Below, one piece after another: positions 43,624 through 51,643 of a stretch of DNA of 64,000 nt; the first letter of the stretch is position 1; each line of letters opens with the position of its first letter. Under the pieces are notes generated by a model, which did no database searches, was not told where the DNA came from, and was given only the letters and a program-made list of their open reading frames with translations. This stretch comes from Halogeometricum pallidum JCM 14848. GTDB taxonomy: Archaea > Halobacteriota > Halobacteria > Halobacteriales > Haloferacaceae. A program made the position numbers and the translations under genes. Where the stretch lies: the NCBI RefSeq assembly GCF_000337095.1, contig NZ_AOIV01000038.1:1-64000 (forward strand). The letters are read 5' to 3'.

Positions 43624-44394
43624 ATGGCACCCAGCGAACCCCGACGGACCGCGACAATCGGCGCTACCGAAACGTCGTTCGGTATCGTTGAATACCTCCG
43701 AGATTCGGTGACTGCGGGCGTCTCCGATATCGCCAACGAACTCGGTGTCTCGAAGAGTACGGCGTACAACCACGTCCGCACGTTGGTCAAGTTGGGTTAC
43801 GTCGCTGAGACGGATGATGGGTACGCGCTGAGCCTCAAGTTCCTCAATCTCGGAGACCACGCGCGCCGGCGACACGCCCTCTATCACGCCGCGAAGGGCG
43901 AGATGGACGACTTAGTTGACGCTATCGGCGAGCGCGGACAGGTGATGATCGAAGAGAACGGCCGCGGGGTGTACATCTATCAAGTCCGGACCGATCACGC
44001 GGTGCAGACCGACTCCCACATCGGGAACTTCGTGGACCTTCACACGACGGCCGTGGGCAAGTCCTACCTCGCCTTCTGCGAGGAGGAACGACGCGAGGCT
44101 ATTCTCGTCGGCGACCTCGCCGCACTGACGCCGGAGACCATCACGGACCGAGACGACCTCTTAGAAGAGTTGGATCGCATCCGCGAACAGGGACACGCGT
44201 TCAACGACGAGGAACGGATTACCGGGATGCGCGCCGTCGGAGCTCCGATAATCTCGGACCGACACGGCGTCCTCGGTGCGATCAGCGTTTCGGGTCCCAC
44301 GACACGGATGAACGGCGAGTGGTACCGCCGGGAGATTCCCGAGAAGGTAAAGCAAGCCGCCCGTATCATCGGTATCCGCGGGACCTACTCCTGA
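43624..44394 (+). CDS. IclR family transcriptional regulator (island)
   Basis: A 256-residue IclR regulator: HTH VSDIANELGVSKSTAYNHVRTLVKLGYVAET (residues 36-66), then the effector domain with VDLHTTAVGKSYLAFCEEE, IREQGHAFNDEERITGMRAVGAPI and LGAISVSGPTTRM. It is closely related in layout to the IclR at 23197. It is likely to control the island. A TATA-like CGTTATTATG lies about 25 bp upstream and a TACCGAAC half-site precedes it (43593-43602). A perfect dyad of the same half-site lies just after its stop. Confidence 0.93.
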   Translation: MAPSEPRRTATIGATETSFGIVEYLRDSVTAGVSDIANELGVSKSTAYNHVRTLVKLGYVAETDDGYALSLKFLNLGDHARRRHALYHAAKGEMDDLVDAIGERGQVMIEENGRGVYIYQVRTDHAVQTDSHIGNFVDLHTTAVGKSYLAFCEEERREAILVGDLAALTPETITDRDDLLEELDRIREQGHAFNDEERITGMRAVGAPIISDRHGVLGAISVSGPTTRMNGEWYRREIPEKVKQAARIIGIRGTYS

Positions 44395-44401
44395 TCTGCT
44401 C

Positions 44402-44421
44402 TACCGAACACTCGTTCGGTA
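44402..44421. promoter_or_regulatory. Perfect dyad TACCGAAC-N4-GTTCGGTA after IclR gene
   Basis: 8-bp inverted repeat with 4-bp spacer, seven bases after the IclR stop. It can form a terminator-like hairpin. The half-site ATACCGAAC also occurs just upstream of the IclR start at 43593-43602, which makes an operator equally possible. Confidence 0.5.
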
Positions 44422-44647
44422 TCGATACAATTTCTCAACTAACGACCACGGCGTTACGATCATATACTTGTAACGCTCCATCAATCTGTATCACGTTTCT
44501 ATAGGCATTACAAGGAAAGCGCAAATGTACTATCAAAGAATGAGCGCTAATCTGCGTTATTATATCCACTCAAATCCAAATACATATTTATATTCCTATT
44601 CAGCCCAATTTTATTCTCATAATATCTTGTTTGTAACTATCTACCCT

Positions 44648-44842
44648 TTACGACAACGTATTTGTTCGTACGAATCGGACTATATGACTTCTATCTGATT
44701 CAAATTCGGCATTGACAGCTATCGAGTTCGTGTTCGGCATCCAGTTGGGATGCTGTTCGTTGCTTGTCCATTGTTCGTCGCAGAGTTCGGTCGCTGTATC
44801 TCCGCGCTCTGAAGCGTCGATATGTGAATACTCTTCATTCAT
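44648..44842 (-). pseudogene. Unrecognised small open frame (64 aa), possibly a gene remnant
   Basis: Reading from ATG 44842 gives 64 protein-like residues (MNEEYSHIDASERGDTATEL...). The frame is open further upstream into the end of the TrmB gene (LNTIVVVDRNLTAINVADKVNGGWPPS...), but no start is seen there. Family unknown. It could be the 3' remnant of a longer gene truncated by insertion of the neighbouring DNA. Confidence 0.25.
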
Positions 44843-45033
44843 CGCACAGAGGCGTGTCGAAGGTGGCCAGCCACCGTTCACCTTGTCAGCGACGTTGATA
44901 GCAGTGAGGTTACGGTCAACGACGACTATCGTATTCAGACCGATCCAAATCCGCCGCCTGAGGAGCGACGGACCGAATTCCACTGACTGAGCGTTCTCGA
45001 CCGCGATGGGCACTTCGCGGTTCGGGACGCCCC

Positions 45034-46104
45034 TCAGCGCTCGCCGCGAGCGAGCGTTACGGAGACGGCCTCGTAATCCTCCAGAAATCCGCCGGTACCC
45101 CCGACGGTCACGCGGCCGTCGTCGGTCTCCACGACCAGCGTGTTCTCCATGCCGAACTCGACGTTCCGAGGGTCGACGAGGCTCTGTCTCGTCTCGACGA
45201 GACGGCCACGGACGTCTTCGACGGACCGCCGACTCCGACTTCGGCCGTCGGCGGACTTGACCTGCGCTTCGACGGCGACGCTCTCGCCGTCTCGGAGGCG
45301 GCGGGTGGCATCGTAGACGGACCGTCTGAACCCGCCGTAGGTCGCCGGAAGGGGTAAGGGGTCCCGAAGCGACACCTCCTCGGAGGCGGGCCAGACCGTC
45401 CCGAGGAAGGCGGCTTCGACGGCGACGGCGACCGACCGATTGGCGAAGCCGATAGCCTCGGCGTCGCCGTGTTCCCACCCGAGGAGCGCGGACGGCGAGA
45501 TGACGCCGCGGGTCTGGTCGGCGTAGACGTACACCGTCGTGCCGCGGACCCACGACCGGACGGCCGTCGCCAGGGACGAGGCGTCTTGTTCGATGTCCGC
45601 GAGGTCGCCGGCCGCGGCGAGCAACACGAGGACGCCCCTTTCGACCGCATCGCGAAGCGGGTCGGCCAACTCCGAGAGGAGTTCGACCGGGACGGCCAGA
45701 AACAGTTCCGACTCCGCGCGTTCGACGAGGGTGCGAATCCGCTTTCGGAGGGTCTGACGGGACCGGACGACTTCGAGCGCGTCGTGGTCCTCCGGGGGCC
45801 GTTCGTACCGCTCTGTTACCTCCGACATCGTCTGCTGCATCGTCTCTAGCCGGTCCCGCAGCGACTCCGCGGGCGGATGCGCTCGAATCCGCGTCGGCGA
45901 GCGGTGGTCGTCGACGCTCACGAACCCCGCGTCCGCCAGTCGGTCCGCGAGTTGGTAGACGTAACTCGTCGACACGCCCGTGTCCGACGCGACGGTGCTG
46001 GGAGTCGCTTCACCGCGGTGGACGACGGCGAGGTAGACGCTCGCCTCCGTCTCCGAGAGACCGAACTGCTGGAGGCGTTCGATAAGGTCCGCGTCCCGTC
46101 TCAT
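45034..46104 (-). CDS. TrmB family sugar-sensing transcriptional regulator
   Basis: A 356-residue TrmB regulator. N-terminal winged HTH LQQFGLSETEASVYLAVVHRGEATPSTVASDTGVSTSYVYQLADRLADAGFVSV (residues 10-63) is followed by a short coiled stretch (LRDRLETMQQTMSEVTERYER). The PLD-like/TrmB effector domain starts near SRQTLRKRIRTLVERAESELFLAVP. Such proteins bind sugars and switch sugar and gluconeogenic genes. It is divergent from the secreted beta-glucosidase, with a 174-bp AT-rich shared promoter region, so control of that gene is the natural inference. Confidence 0.92.
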   Translation of the reverse strand: MRRDADLIERLQQFGLSETEASVYLAVVHRGEATPSTVASDTGVSTSYVYQLADRLADAGFVSVDDHRSPTRIRAHPPAESLRDRLETMQQTMSEVTERYERPPEDHDALEVVRSRQTLRKRIRTLVERAESELFLAVPVELLSELADPLRDAVERGVLVLLAAAGDLADIEQDASSLATAVRSWVRGTTVYVYADQTRGVISPSALLGWEHGDAEAIGFANRSVAVAVEAAFLGTVWPASEEVSLRDPLPLPATYGGFRRSVYDATRRLRDGESVAVEAQVKSADGRSRSRRSVEDVRGRLVETRQSLVDPRNVEFGMENTLVVETDDGRVTVGGTGGFLEDYEAVSVTLARGER

Positions 46105-46239
46105 CGCTTCGATGCACGTCGCGGACGCACCATGACACTATCGCTCGCGCTCGACTCCGCCGGAGAGCGCCGACCGCGGCGACGGGTGCAAAAAATTCTG
46201 AGCGCTCGAAAAATACTTTTTACCAACATCGTGAATAAT

Positions 46240-46255
46240 TGTTAACATTTATCCC
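46240..46255 (+). promoter_or_regulatory. TATA-like box for GH3 gene
   Basis: TTAACATTTATCC lies about 28 bp before ATG 46279, within the AT-rich TrmB/GH3 divergent region. Another AT block (AAATACTTTTTA, near 46210) could serve the TrmB gene or be an operator. Confidence 0.45.
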
Positions 46256-46278
46256 CCGGTGGGAAGAGAGGCGACGTG

Positions 46279-49005
46279 ATGGCAAACGAATTAGACGACG
46301 GCGGCGGACCGGGTGGGCTCGGAGCGTCTCGACGGGCGTTCCTGCGAGCGACGGGTGGATTCGCCCTCTCGGGCGCGTTACTCGGTAGCGCCGGGTCGGT
46401 CGCCGCGGACGGTGAGGCCGAGGCGGAACTCGAAGAACTGATCGCGGAGATGACGCTCGAAGAGAAGGTGAGTCGGACGCACGGCGCCGACGGCGGCCCG
46501 GAGGGCGTCGCGGGGTATCTGACCGGAATCGAGCGACTCGACGTGCCGGGGATGGTCATGGCGGACGGACCGCCGGGGGCGTCGCTCGGGACGCCGACGA
46601 CGGACTTTCCCCACCCGGTCGCCGCCGCGGCGACGTTCGACCGGGAACTCGTCTCCGAGGAGGGTCGAGCTATCGCCCGCGAGGCCAAGACCGAAGACGT
46701 GGCGGTGCTGCTCGCTCCCTCGCTCGACCTCTTTCGGGTGCCGACCCACGCCCGCGGCGGCGAGACGTACGGCGAAGACCCGTTCCTCGCCGGCGAGATG
46801 GCCCGCGAGTACGCCTCGGCCGTCCAGTCGGAGGGTGTCGTCGCGACGCTGAAGCACTTCGTCGCGTACAACCAGGCGAGCACCACGGGGAACGTGCTCG
46901 ATTACTTCTCCTACTCCGAACACAACGTCATCGTCGACGAGCGACCGCTCCGAGAGATATACTGCCGGCCGTTCCGAGAGGCCATCGTCGAGGGCGGCGC
47001 CGGCGCGGTGATGCCCGCGTACACCCGCATCAACGGCACGTTCTGCTCCGAGAACGACTACCTCCTCGAAGAGGTGCTGAAGGAGGACTGGGGGTTCGAC
47101 GGGCTCGTCGTCTCCGACTGGGGCGGCACGCACAGCACCGTCGACGCCGCAGTCAGCGGCCTCGACATCGAGATGCCGTCGGCCGAGTACTTCGGCGAGG
47201 CGCTCGCGGAGGCCGTCGAGAACGACGAACTCTGGGTCGGGAACGTGGACGAACAGGTCCGACGGGGCCTCCGGTCCCAACGCGAAATCGGCGCACTCGA
47301 CGGCGACCGGAAGGGGAGCGACCCCGTCCGCGGTACGGACGAACACTTCTCGCTCGCTCGGCGGATGGCCGAGGAGGGGTCGGTCCTCCTGAAGAACGAG
47401 GACGACCTGCTCCCCCTCGACGACGACGTGACGGACGTCGCGCTGGTCGGTCCGAGTCCGACCGAGTTCAAGAACGACGTGGGCGGGAGCGACTCGGTCA
47501 CGGGGATTCGGTACGTCGGTCCCGCCGACGGTATCCAAGCGGCCGGCGGCGACGGCGTCTCGGTGACCGCGGTGGCCACCGACCGCTACGAACTCGCCGG
47601 GCCGACGGACTTCACGCCCGCGGGCGGCGACGGCGAAGCGGAGACGAAGAGCGAGGGCGAAAACACGGACGAGACGGCGAACGCCGACGGTACGGAGAGT
47701 GAGACCGGGACCGAGGCGGCGACGACGACCGGACCCGGAGACGCGAGCGAGGGCGAAAACGGCGTGGCGAACGGAAACGGCTTCGCCGCGGAGTACTACG
47801 CGAACGCCGACTGGGAGGGGTCGCCCGAACTCGTCCGGCGCGAGAAGAGCGTCGACCTCACGGAGGCGGACCTCGAACGATTCGACGACGCCGACGCGGT
47901 GTCGGTCCGTTGGCGCGCGACGTACACGGCGCCCGAGACGGGAACGTTCGCGTTCCTCCTGACGAGTCAGGGCGCGAGCACGCTCTCGGTCGACGGCGAG
48001 ACGGTCGTCGACAACGAGGGCGGCGGGTTCGCCGGGCCCAAGAGCGAGGAGGCGACGCTCGATCTGACCGAAGGAGAGACGTACGCGGTGAGCGTCGAAG
48101 CGTCGGGCGCCGTTCCCGTGTCGCTGGAAGTGAACCCGCCGTCGTCGCTCGACGAGGCGGTTTCCGCGGCGGCCGAGGCGGACGTGGCGCTCGTACTCGC
48201 CCGGACGGACACGTTCTACGGCGACGACAGACACGAGTTCGAACTCCCCGGCAACCAGAACACGCTCGTCGACCGGGTCGCGGCCGCGAACGGAGACGCC
48301 GCCGTCCTCCTGAACACGGAGACGCCGGTGGCGATGTCGTGGATTGACGACGTACCCGCGGTGATGCAGGTGTGGTTCCCCGGCCAAGAGGGCGGGGCGG
48401 CCCTCGGGAGCCTACTGTTCGGTGACGTCTCCCCCTCCGGGAAGACGCCCGTCACGTTCGCCGAGTCGATGGACGACTACCTGCCGGGCGAGGTGGTGAC
48501 GCTCCCCGACGACGGGCGCGCGTACCCCGGCGTGCGCGGCAACGTCTTCTACGACGAGGGCGTCTTCGTCGGCTACCGGCACTTCGACGAGGCGGATATC
48601 GAACCGCTGTTCCCGTTCGGCCACGGGCTGAGTTACGCGACGTTCGACTACGGCGAGATATCGCTCTCCCGCTCCGAAACCACGCCCGACGAAGGTCTGA
48701 CCGTCAGCCTCGACGTGGCGAACGAGAGCGAGACGACGGCTCGCGAGGCGGTTCAGTTGTACGTCTCCGAGGTCAATCCGGCGGTCGAACGCCCGCCGAA
48801 AGAGCTGAAAGGCATCGCGAAGGTCGAAGTTCCGGCGGGCGAGTCCAGAGCGGTCGACATCGAACTCGGACGCGGCGCGTTCGAGTACTGGAACCCCGAA
48901 ACAGAGAACTGGACGGTGAACCCCGGCGAGTTCGAGATATTGGTCGGGTCCTCCTCCCGCGACATCCGCCACGATGCGTCCGTGACCGTCGTGGAAGGGG
49001 AATAA
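46279..49005 (+). CDS. Secreted GH3 beta-glucosidase with PA14 insertion
   Basis: A 908-residue glycoside hydrolase family 3 enzyme exported by Tat (SRRAFLRATG at residues 17-26, no lipobox). The TIM barrel runs from about residue 60, with the nucleophile Asp in GLVVSDWGG near residue 278. The alpha/beta sandwich domain begins near SVLLKNEDDLLPL. An acidic low-complexity linker (about 454-497) leads into a PA14 domain (about 503-617: GFAAEYYANADWEGSPELVRRE...). A C-terminal fibronectin-III-like domain starts near residue 790. It would release glucose or other sugars from oligosaccharides outside the cell for the nearby ABC transporters. ATG 46279 follows a GTG in frame. Specificity is not predictable. 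Confidence 0.93.
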   Translation: MANELDDGGGPGGLGASRRAFLRATGGFALSGALLGSAGSVAADGEAEAELEELIAEMTLEEKVSRTHGADGGPEGVAGYLTGIERLDVPGMVMADGPPGASLGTPTTDFPHPVAAAATFDRELVSEEGRAIAREAKTEDVAVLLAPSLDLFRVPTHARGGETYGEDPFLAGEMAREYASAVQSEGVVATLKHFVAYNQASTTGNVLDYFSYSEHNVIVDERPLREIYCRPFREAIVEGGAGAVMPAYTRINGTFCSENDYLLEEVLKEDWGFDGLVVSDWGGTHSTVDAAVSGLDIEMPSAEYFGEALAEAVENDELWVGNVDEQVRRGLRSQREIGALDGDRKGSDPVRGTDEHFSLARRMAEEGSVLLKNEDDLLPLDDDVTDVALVGPSPTEFKNDVGGSDSVTGIRYVGPADGIQAAGGDGVSVTAVATDRYELAGPTDFTPAGGDGEAETKSEGENTDETANADGTESETGTEAATTTGPGDASEGENGVANGNGFAAEYYANADWEGSPELVRREKSVDLTEADLERFDDADAVSVRWRATYTAPETGTFAFLLTSQGASTLSVDGETVVDNEGGGFAGPKSEEATLDLTEGETYAVSVEASGAVPVSLEVNPPSSLDEAVSAAAEADVALVLARTDTFYGDDRHEFELPGNQNTLVDRVAAANGDAAVLLNTETPVAMSWIDDVPAVMQVWFPGQEGGAALGSLLFGDVSPSGKTPVTFAESMDDYLPGEVVTLPDDGRAYPGVRGNVFYDEGVFVGYRHFDEADIEPLFPFGHGLSYATFDYGEISLSRSETTPDEGLTVSLDVANESETTAREAVQLYVSEVNPAVERPPKELKGIAKVEVPAGESRAVDIELGRGAFEYWNPETENWTVNPGEFEILVGSSSRDIRHDASVTVVEGE

Positions 49006-49350
49006 GCGCAGCGAACACCCCCCCCGATATCTTCGCGCTCCGTCATCGACGCTCCTCGTCGACGGCCGTATTTCACATTGTATTTGGGAGCCTGTGGCCG
49101 CTTTTGCGTAATTTTGTTGCGCTATGGACAATCCGAAGATGGCTGTCACGGATATACAAGACGCGACGATTGGGTGTGGAAGATATACTCACGAGAATGG
49201 CATATACGAAAATATATGCCGATACATGTCCTCGAACACTCGGACAGACGACCGAACAGCGCACGGAACGCCTCGAAATCCGAGACGGCGAGGGTCCTCC
49301 GTCGGCGGCCGCGCCTAAACGCCTAAGTGTTCCCCATCCCGAAGTTGGGT
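49006..49350. other. 345-bp intergenic region after GH3
   Basis: No supported gene: a 64-codon frame at 49124-49318 has no recognisable homology and ends in Arg-rich, non-coding-like sequence. A possible weak hairpin TCGACG-N5-CGTCGA follows the GH3 stop at about 49050-49066. A strong AT-rich dyad at 49199-49220 precedes the SDR gene. Confidence 0.5.
49199..49220. promoter_or_regulatory. Perfect dyad GGCATATA-N6-TATATGCC
   Basis: 8-bp arms around CGAAAA. The AT-rich, symmetric form fits a regulator-binding site better than a terminator. It lies about 130 bp upstream of the SDR start. Confidence 0.4.
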
Positions 49351-50124
49351 ATGGAGTTCGACTTAGCGGAGCGTGTGGCGTTAGTCACCGGTGCGGGTCG
49401 AGGAAACGGGCGCGAAATCGCACTCACGCTCGCAGAGCAGGGAGCGAGCGTCGTCGTCAACGACGTGGACGAGGAGGCCGCCGACGAGACCGCACGGGAG
49501 ATCGAGGCCGGCGGCGGCGAGGCCGTCGCGGTCGCCGCGGACGTGAGCGACCCCGACGAGGTGGCCGCGATGGTCGAAGTGGGAACGGAAACGGTGGGAA
49601 CAGTTGATATCCTCGTCAACAACGCCGGCATCGGCGGGTCCGGGCCGTTCTTAGACCCCGAGTATCGGAACGCGTTCCGCGACCAGTTGGACGTGCATCT
49701 CCACGGCAGCCTCAACTGTATCCGGGAGGTGGTCGACGGGATGGCCGAACGGGGATACGGGAAGATAACCAACGTCACGTCCATCCACACGAAGAACGGC
49801 GTCGGGATGGCCGCCCAGTACGACGTGGCGAAGTTCGGGCTACTCGGTCTCACAAAGTCGCTCGCGCTCGAACTCGGTCGGGAGGGCGTCCGCGTCAACG
49901 CGGTGGCGCCGGGGTGGGTGAACACGCGCATGACCGCCGACTTCGACCCCGCCGTGCGAGAGAAGATACTCGACAACAATCCGCTGGGTAGCTTCGCCGA
50001 GTCCGAGGATATCGCCTCGGCCGTCGCCTTTCTCTCCTCGCCCGCGAGCGACTACGTTAACGGGCACGAACTCCGCGTCGACGGCGGACAGGTCCCGGTG
50101 AACGACCTCAGAAACGGCGCGTAG
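49351..50124 (+). CDS. Short-chain dehydrogenase/reductase (SDR), module I first gene
   Basis: A 257-residue classical SDR. Cofactor loop is TGAGRGNGREIA (residues 13-24), NNAGIGG is the structural motif, and the active site is Ser in VTSIHTKNG, Tyr and Lys in YDVAKFG. The C-terminal VNGHELRVDGG is standard. It is probably NAD(P)-dependent oxidation of a sugar or polyol to start the pathway. ATG 49351 (MEFDLAERVALVTG) is chosen over GTG 49327, which adds eight residues before a typical SDR start. Confidence 0.92.
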   Translation: MEFDLAERVALVTGAGRGNGREIALTLAEQGASVVVNDVDEEAADETAREIEAGGGEAVAVAADVSDPDEVAAMVEVGTETVGTVDILVNNAGIGGSGPFLDPEYRNAFRDQLDVHLHGSLNCIREVVDGMAERGYGKITNVTSIHTKNGVGMAAQYDVAKFGLLGLTKSLALELGREGVRVNAVAPGWVNTRMTADFDPAVREKILDNNPLGSFAESEDIASAVAFLSSPASDYVNGHELRVDGGQVPVNDLRNGA

Positions 50125-50589
50125 TTCGGCCCTCTCGAACGAGCGCCGTCCACGATATCTCCTCGCTGCGGTCACCGACTCAGCGGTTTTCGGAGCGGAC
50201 GTACGCGTAACCGCCCCTCAGATATTACGAACATAGTACTGTAATTCTAAGCGCCTGTCTCGTTCGTATCTCTCGAACGTCTCTGCGAGTCGACGACCGG
50301 ATATGCGACAGAATACCGAACTGAGCGATGTACGCCGCCGACTGCGGGGATTTCCGTTTGGACCTCTCGAACGAAGAGACTCGTCCGCCTTCCGTAGTCC
50401 CCGACGACTCGGAGGGAAACGCTACCTCTCGTCTCATGGATTCCGAGAAAATTCGACGCGCTACGCGGCGGAGGTCCTATCAGTTGCGTCCAAGCGTTCG
50501 TCCGACTCCGCAGCCAACTCGAACGATGGTACGCCCCCTCCAAAGACTGCCTCACCGCCCTCTGCTACCGCTTCGACGCCGCCCTCGCC
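50125..50589. other. 465-bp intergenic region between SDR and HpcH aldolase
   Basis: The convergent 3' ends of the SDR and the aldolase face each other here. Open frames in this stretch translate to Ser/Arg-rich, non-homologous sequence. AT-rich sequence near 50222-50245 is the only feature seen. No gene is supported. Confidence 0.5.
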
Positions 50590-51381
50590 TCAGTCCTCCG
50601 CGACGCTCGTCGTCCCGCGTTTCGCCGCCTCGTACCGCTCTCGGACGGCCTCGTTCGCCGAGGAGAGGTGGCTCGTGTCCTTTCCGACGATGAGGTAGTC
50701 GAACCCCTGGTCGACGCGCATCTCGATATCGTCGGGGTCGACGACGAACGTTCCGACGGGCACGTCGGTCCGTTCGCCGGCGGCGACCACGCGGTCGATC
50801 GCTTCGTTGAGGCGGTCGTTCTCCCACTCCGCGAACACGCCCAGGTTCGCCGAGAGGTCGGCCGGACCGACGAAGACGGCGTCGACGCCGTCGACCGCCG
50901 CGATGTCCGCGGCGTTGTCGAGACCGGTCTGCGTCTCTATCTGGACGACGACGGTGATGGAGTCGTCCGCGGATTCGACGTACTGTTTGAACTCGTCGCC
51001 GTACTCGGCCGCGCGGCCGGACGCGACGCCTCGAATCCCGTTCGGCGGGTAGCGGGTCGCTTCGACGACCTGCCGGGCGTCGGATGCCGTCTCCACCATC
51101 GGCACCATGATGCCCGCGACGCCGATATCCAGCACGCGCTTGATTCTGACCGGGTCGGCCGACGGAACCCGAACGACCGTCTCGGTCTCTCCCTCGACGG
51201 CGTCGACGCCCCGAGACATGTTCTCGACCGTCTCCAATCCGAGCGGTGTGTGCTCGGTGTCGACGAGCACGAAGTCGAATCCCTGCGATGCGGTTACCTC
51301 TGCGACGGTCGGGTGACCGATGGAGAGCCACGCGCCGACGACGTCTGACTCGCTGGCGAATCGTTGTTTGAGTGTTGTCAT
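50590..51381 (-). CDS. HpcH/HpaI family aldolase, copy 2
   Basis: A 263-residue paralogue of the aldolase at 4437. VLVDTEHTPLGLETVENM (catalytic His), VRVPSADPVRIKRVLDIGVAGIMVPMVETA, VVQIETQTGLDNAADIAAVDGVDAVFVGPADLSANL (metal-binding GPADLS kept) are seen. It is expected to cleave the 2-keto-3-deoxy sugar acid made by the dehydratase of this module (59623) into pyruvate and an aldehyde. ATG 51381 is chosen since upstream residues are not conserved-looking. A shared ATAGTTGTTCC element lies at 51499-51512, leaving a leader of about 90 nt. Confidence 0.9.
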   Translation of the reverse strand: MTTLKQRFASESDVVGAWLSIGHPTVAEVTASQGFDFVLVDTEHTPLGLETVENMSRGVDAVEGETETVVRVPSADPVRIKRVLDIGVAGIMVPMVETASDARQVVEATRYPPNGIRGVASGRAAEYGDEFKQYVESADDSITVVVQIETQTGLDNAADIAAVDGVDAVFVGPADLSANLGVFAEWENDRLNEAIDRVVAAGERTDVPVGTFVVDPDDIEMRVDQGFDYLIVGKDTSHLSSANEAVRERYEAAKRGTTSVAED

Positions 51382-51498
51382 GGTTGTGGTATGGGGTACG
51401 CCCCGGCCGCTTCGGAGCGGGGGAGACCACGCTTCGCGGGCGGCACGTCGGAGCGGACTACTGGTTGCGATTCTAACGCTGTATTCGGAAAACAGACG

Positions 51499-51512
51499 TA
51501 AATAGTTGTTCC
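51499..51512 (-). promoter_or_regulatory. Shared ATAGTT(GT)TCC element, copy at HpcH aldolase
   Basis: TAAATAGTTGTTCC; on the minus strand it reads GGAACAACTATTTA, combining a BRE-like and TATA-like stretch. Four related copies lie upstream of other minus-strand genes in module I. Confidence 0.4.
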
Positions 51513-51643
51513 CCGTCGCCATCTCAGTGCTAACGGCGAATACGGTCAGCACGGCTACGCGAACGAGACGACATCCTTCATCGTCTCGGGTCGGGAGTTG
51601 GCCACTCCCGCACAGAATTTCGCACAGGTTCCGACGAGGCGAT

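Larger units (their letters stand above)
44395..45033. other. 639-bp AT-rich spacer at right edge of catabolic island
   Basis: From about 44430 to 44700 the sequence is strongly AT-rich, in sharp contrast with both sides, and I see no gene there. From 44700 to 45030 composition is intermediate and holds a minus-strand open frame without clear homology. Together with the similar spacer at 25.3-25.6 kb it brackets the island and looks like foreign or decayed DNA. Confidence 0.6.

Noticed and set aside
46378-48387. 669-codon open frame antisense to the GH3 gene
   Set aside because: Long antisense frames are common in very GC-rich coding DNA; its translation is Arg/Val/His-rich and has no motif, whereas the plus-strand GH3 protein is fully conserved-looking.
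49124-49318. 64-codon plus-strand frame after GH3
   Set aside because: The first half is protein-like, but it ends in Arg-rich sequence, spans the dyad at 49199-49220, and no family is recognised.
50225-50698. Several short frames on both strands between the SDR and the aldolase
   Set aside because: All are Ser/Arg-rich or run antisense into the aldolase gene; none has a start-promoter relation or motif.
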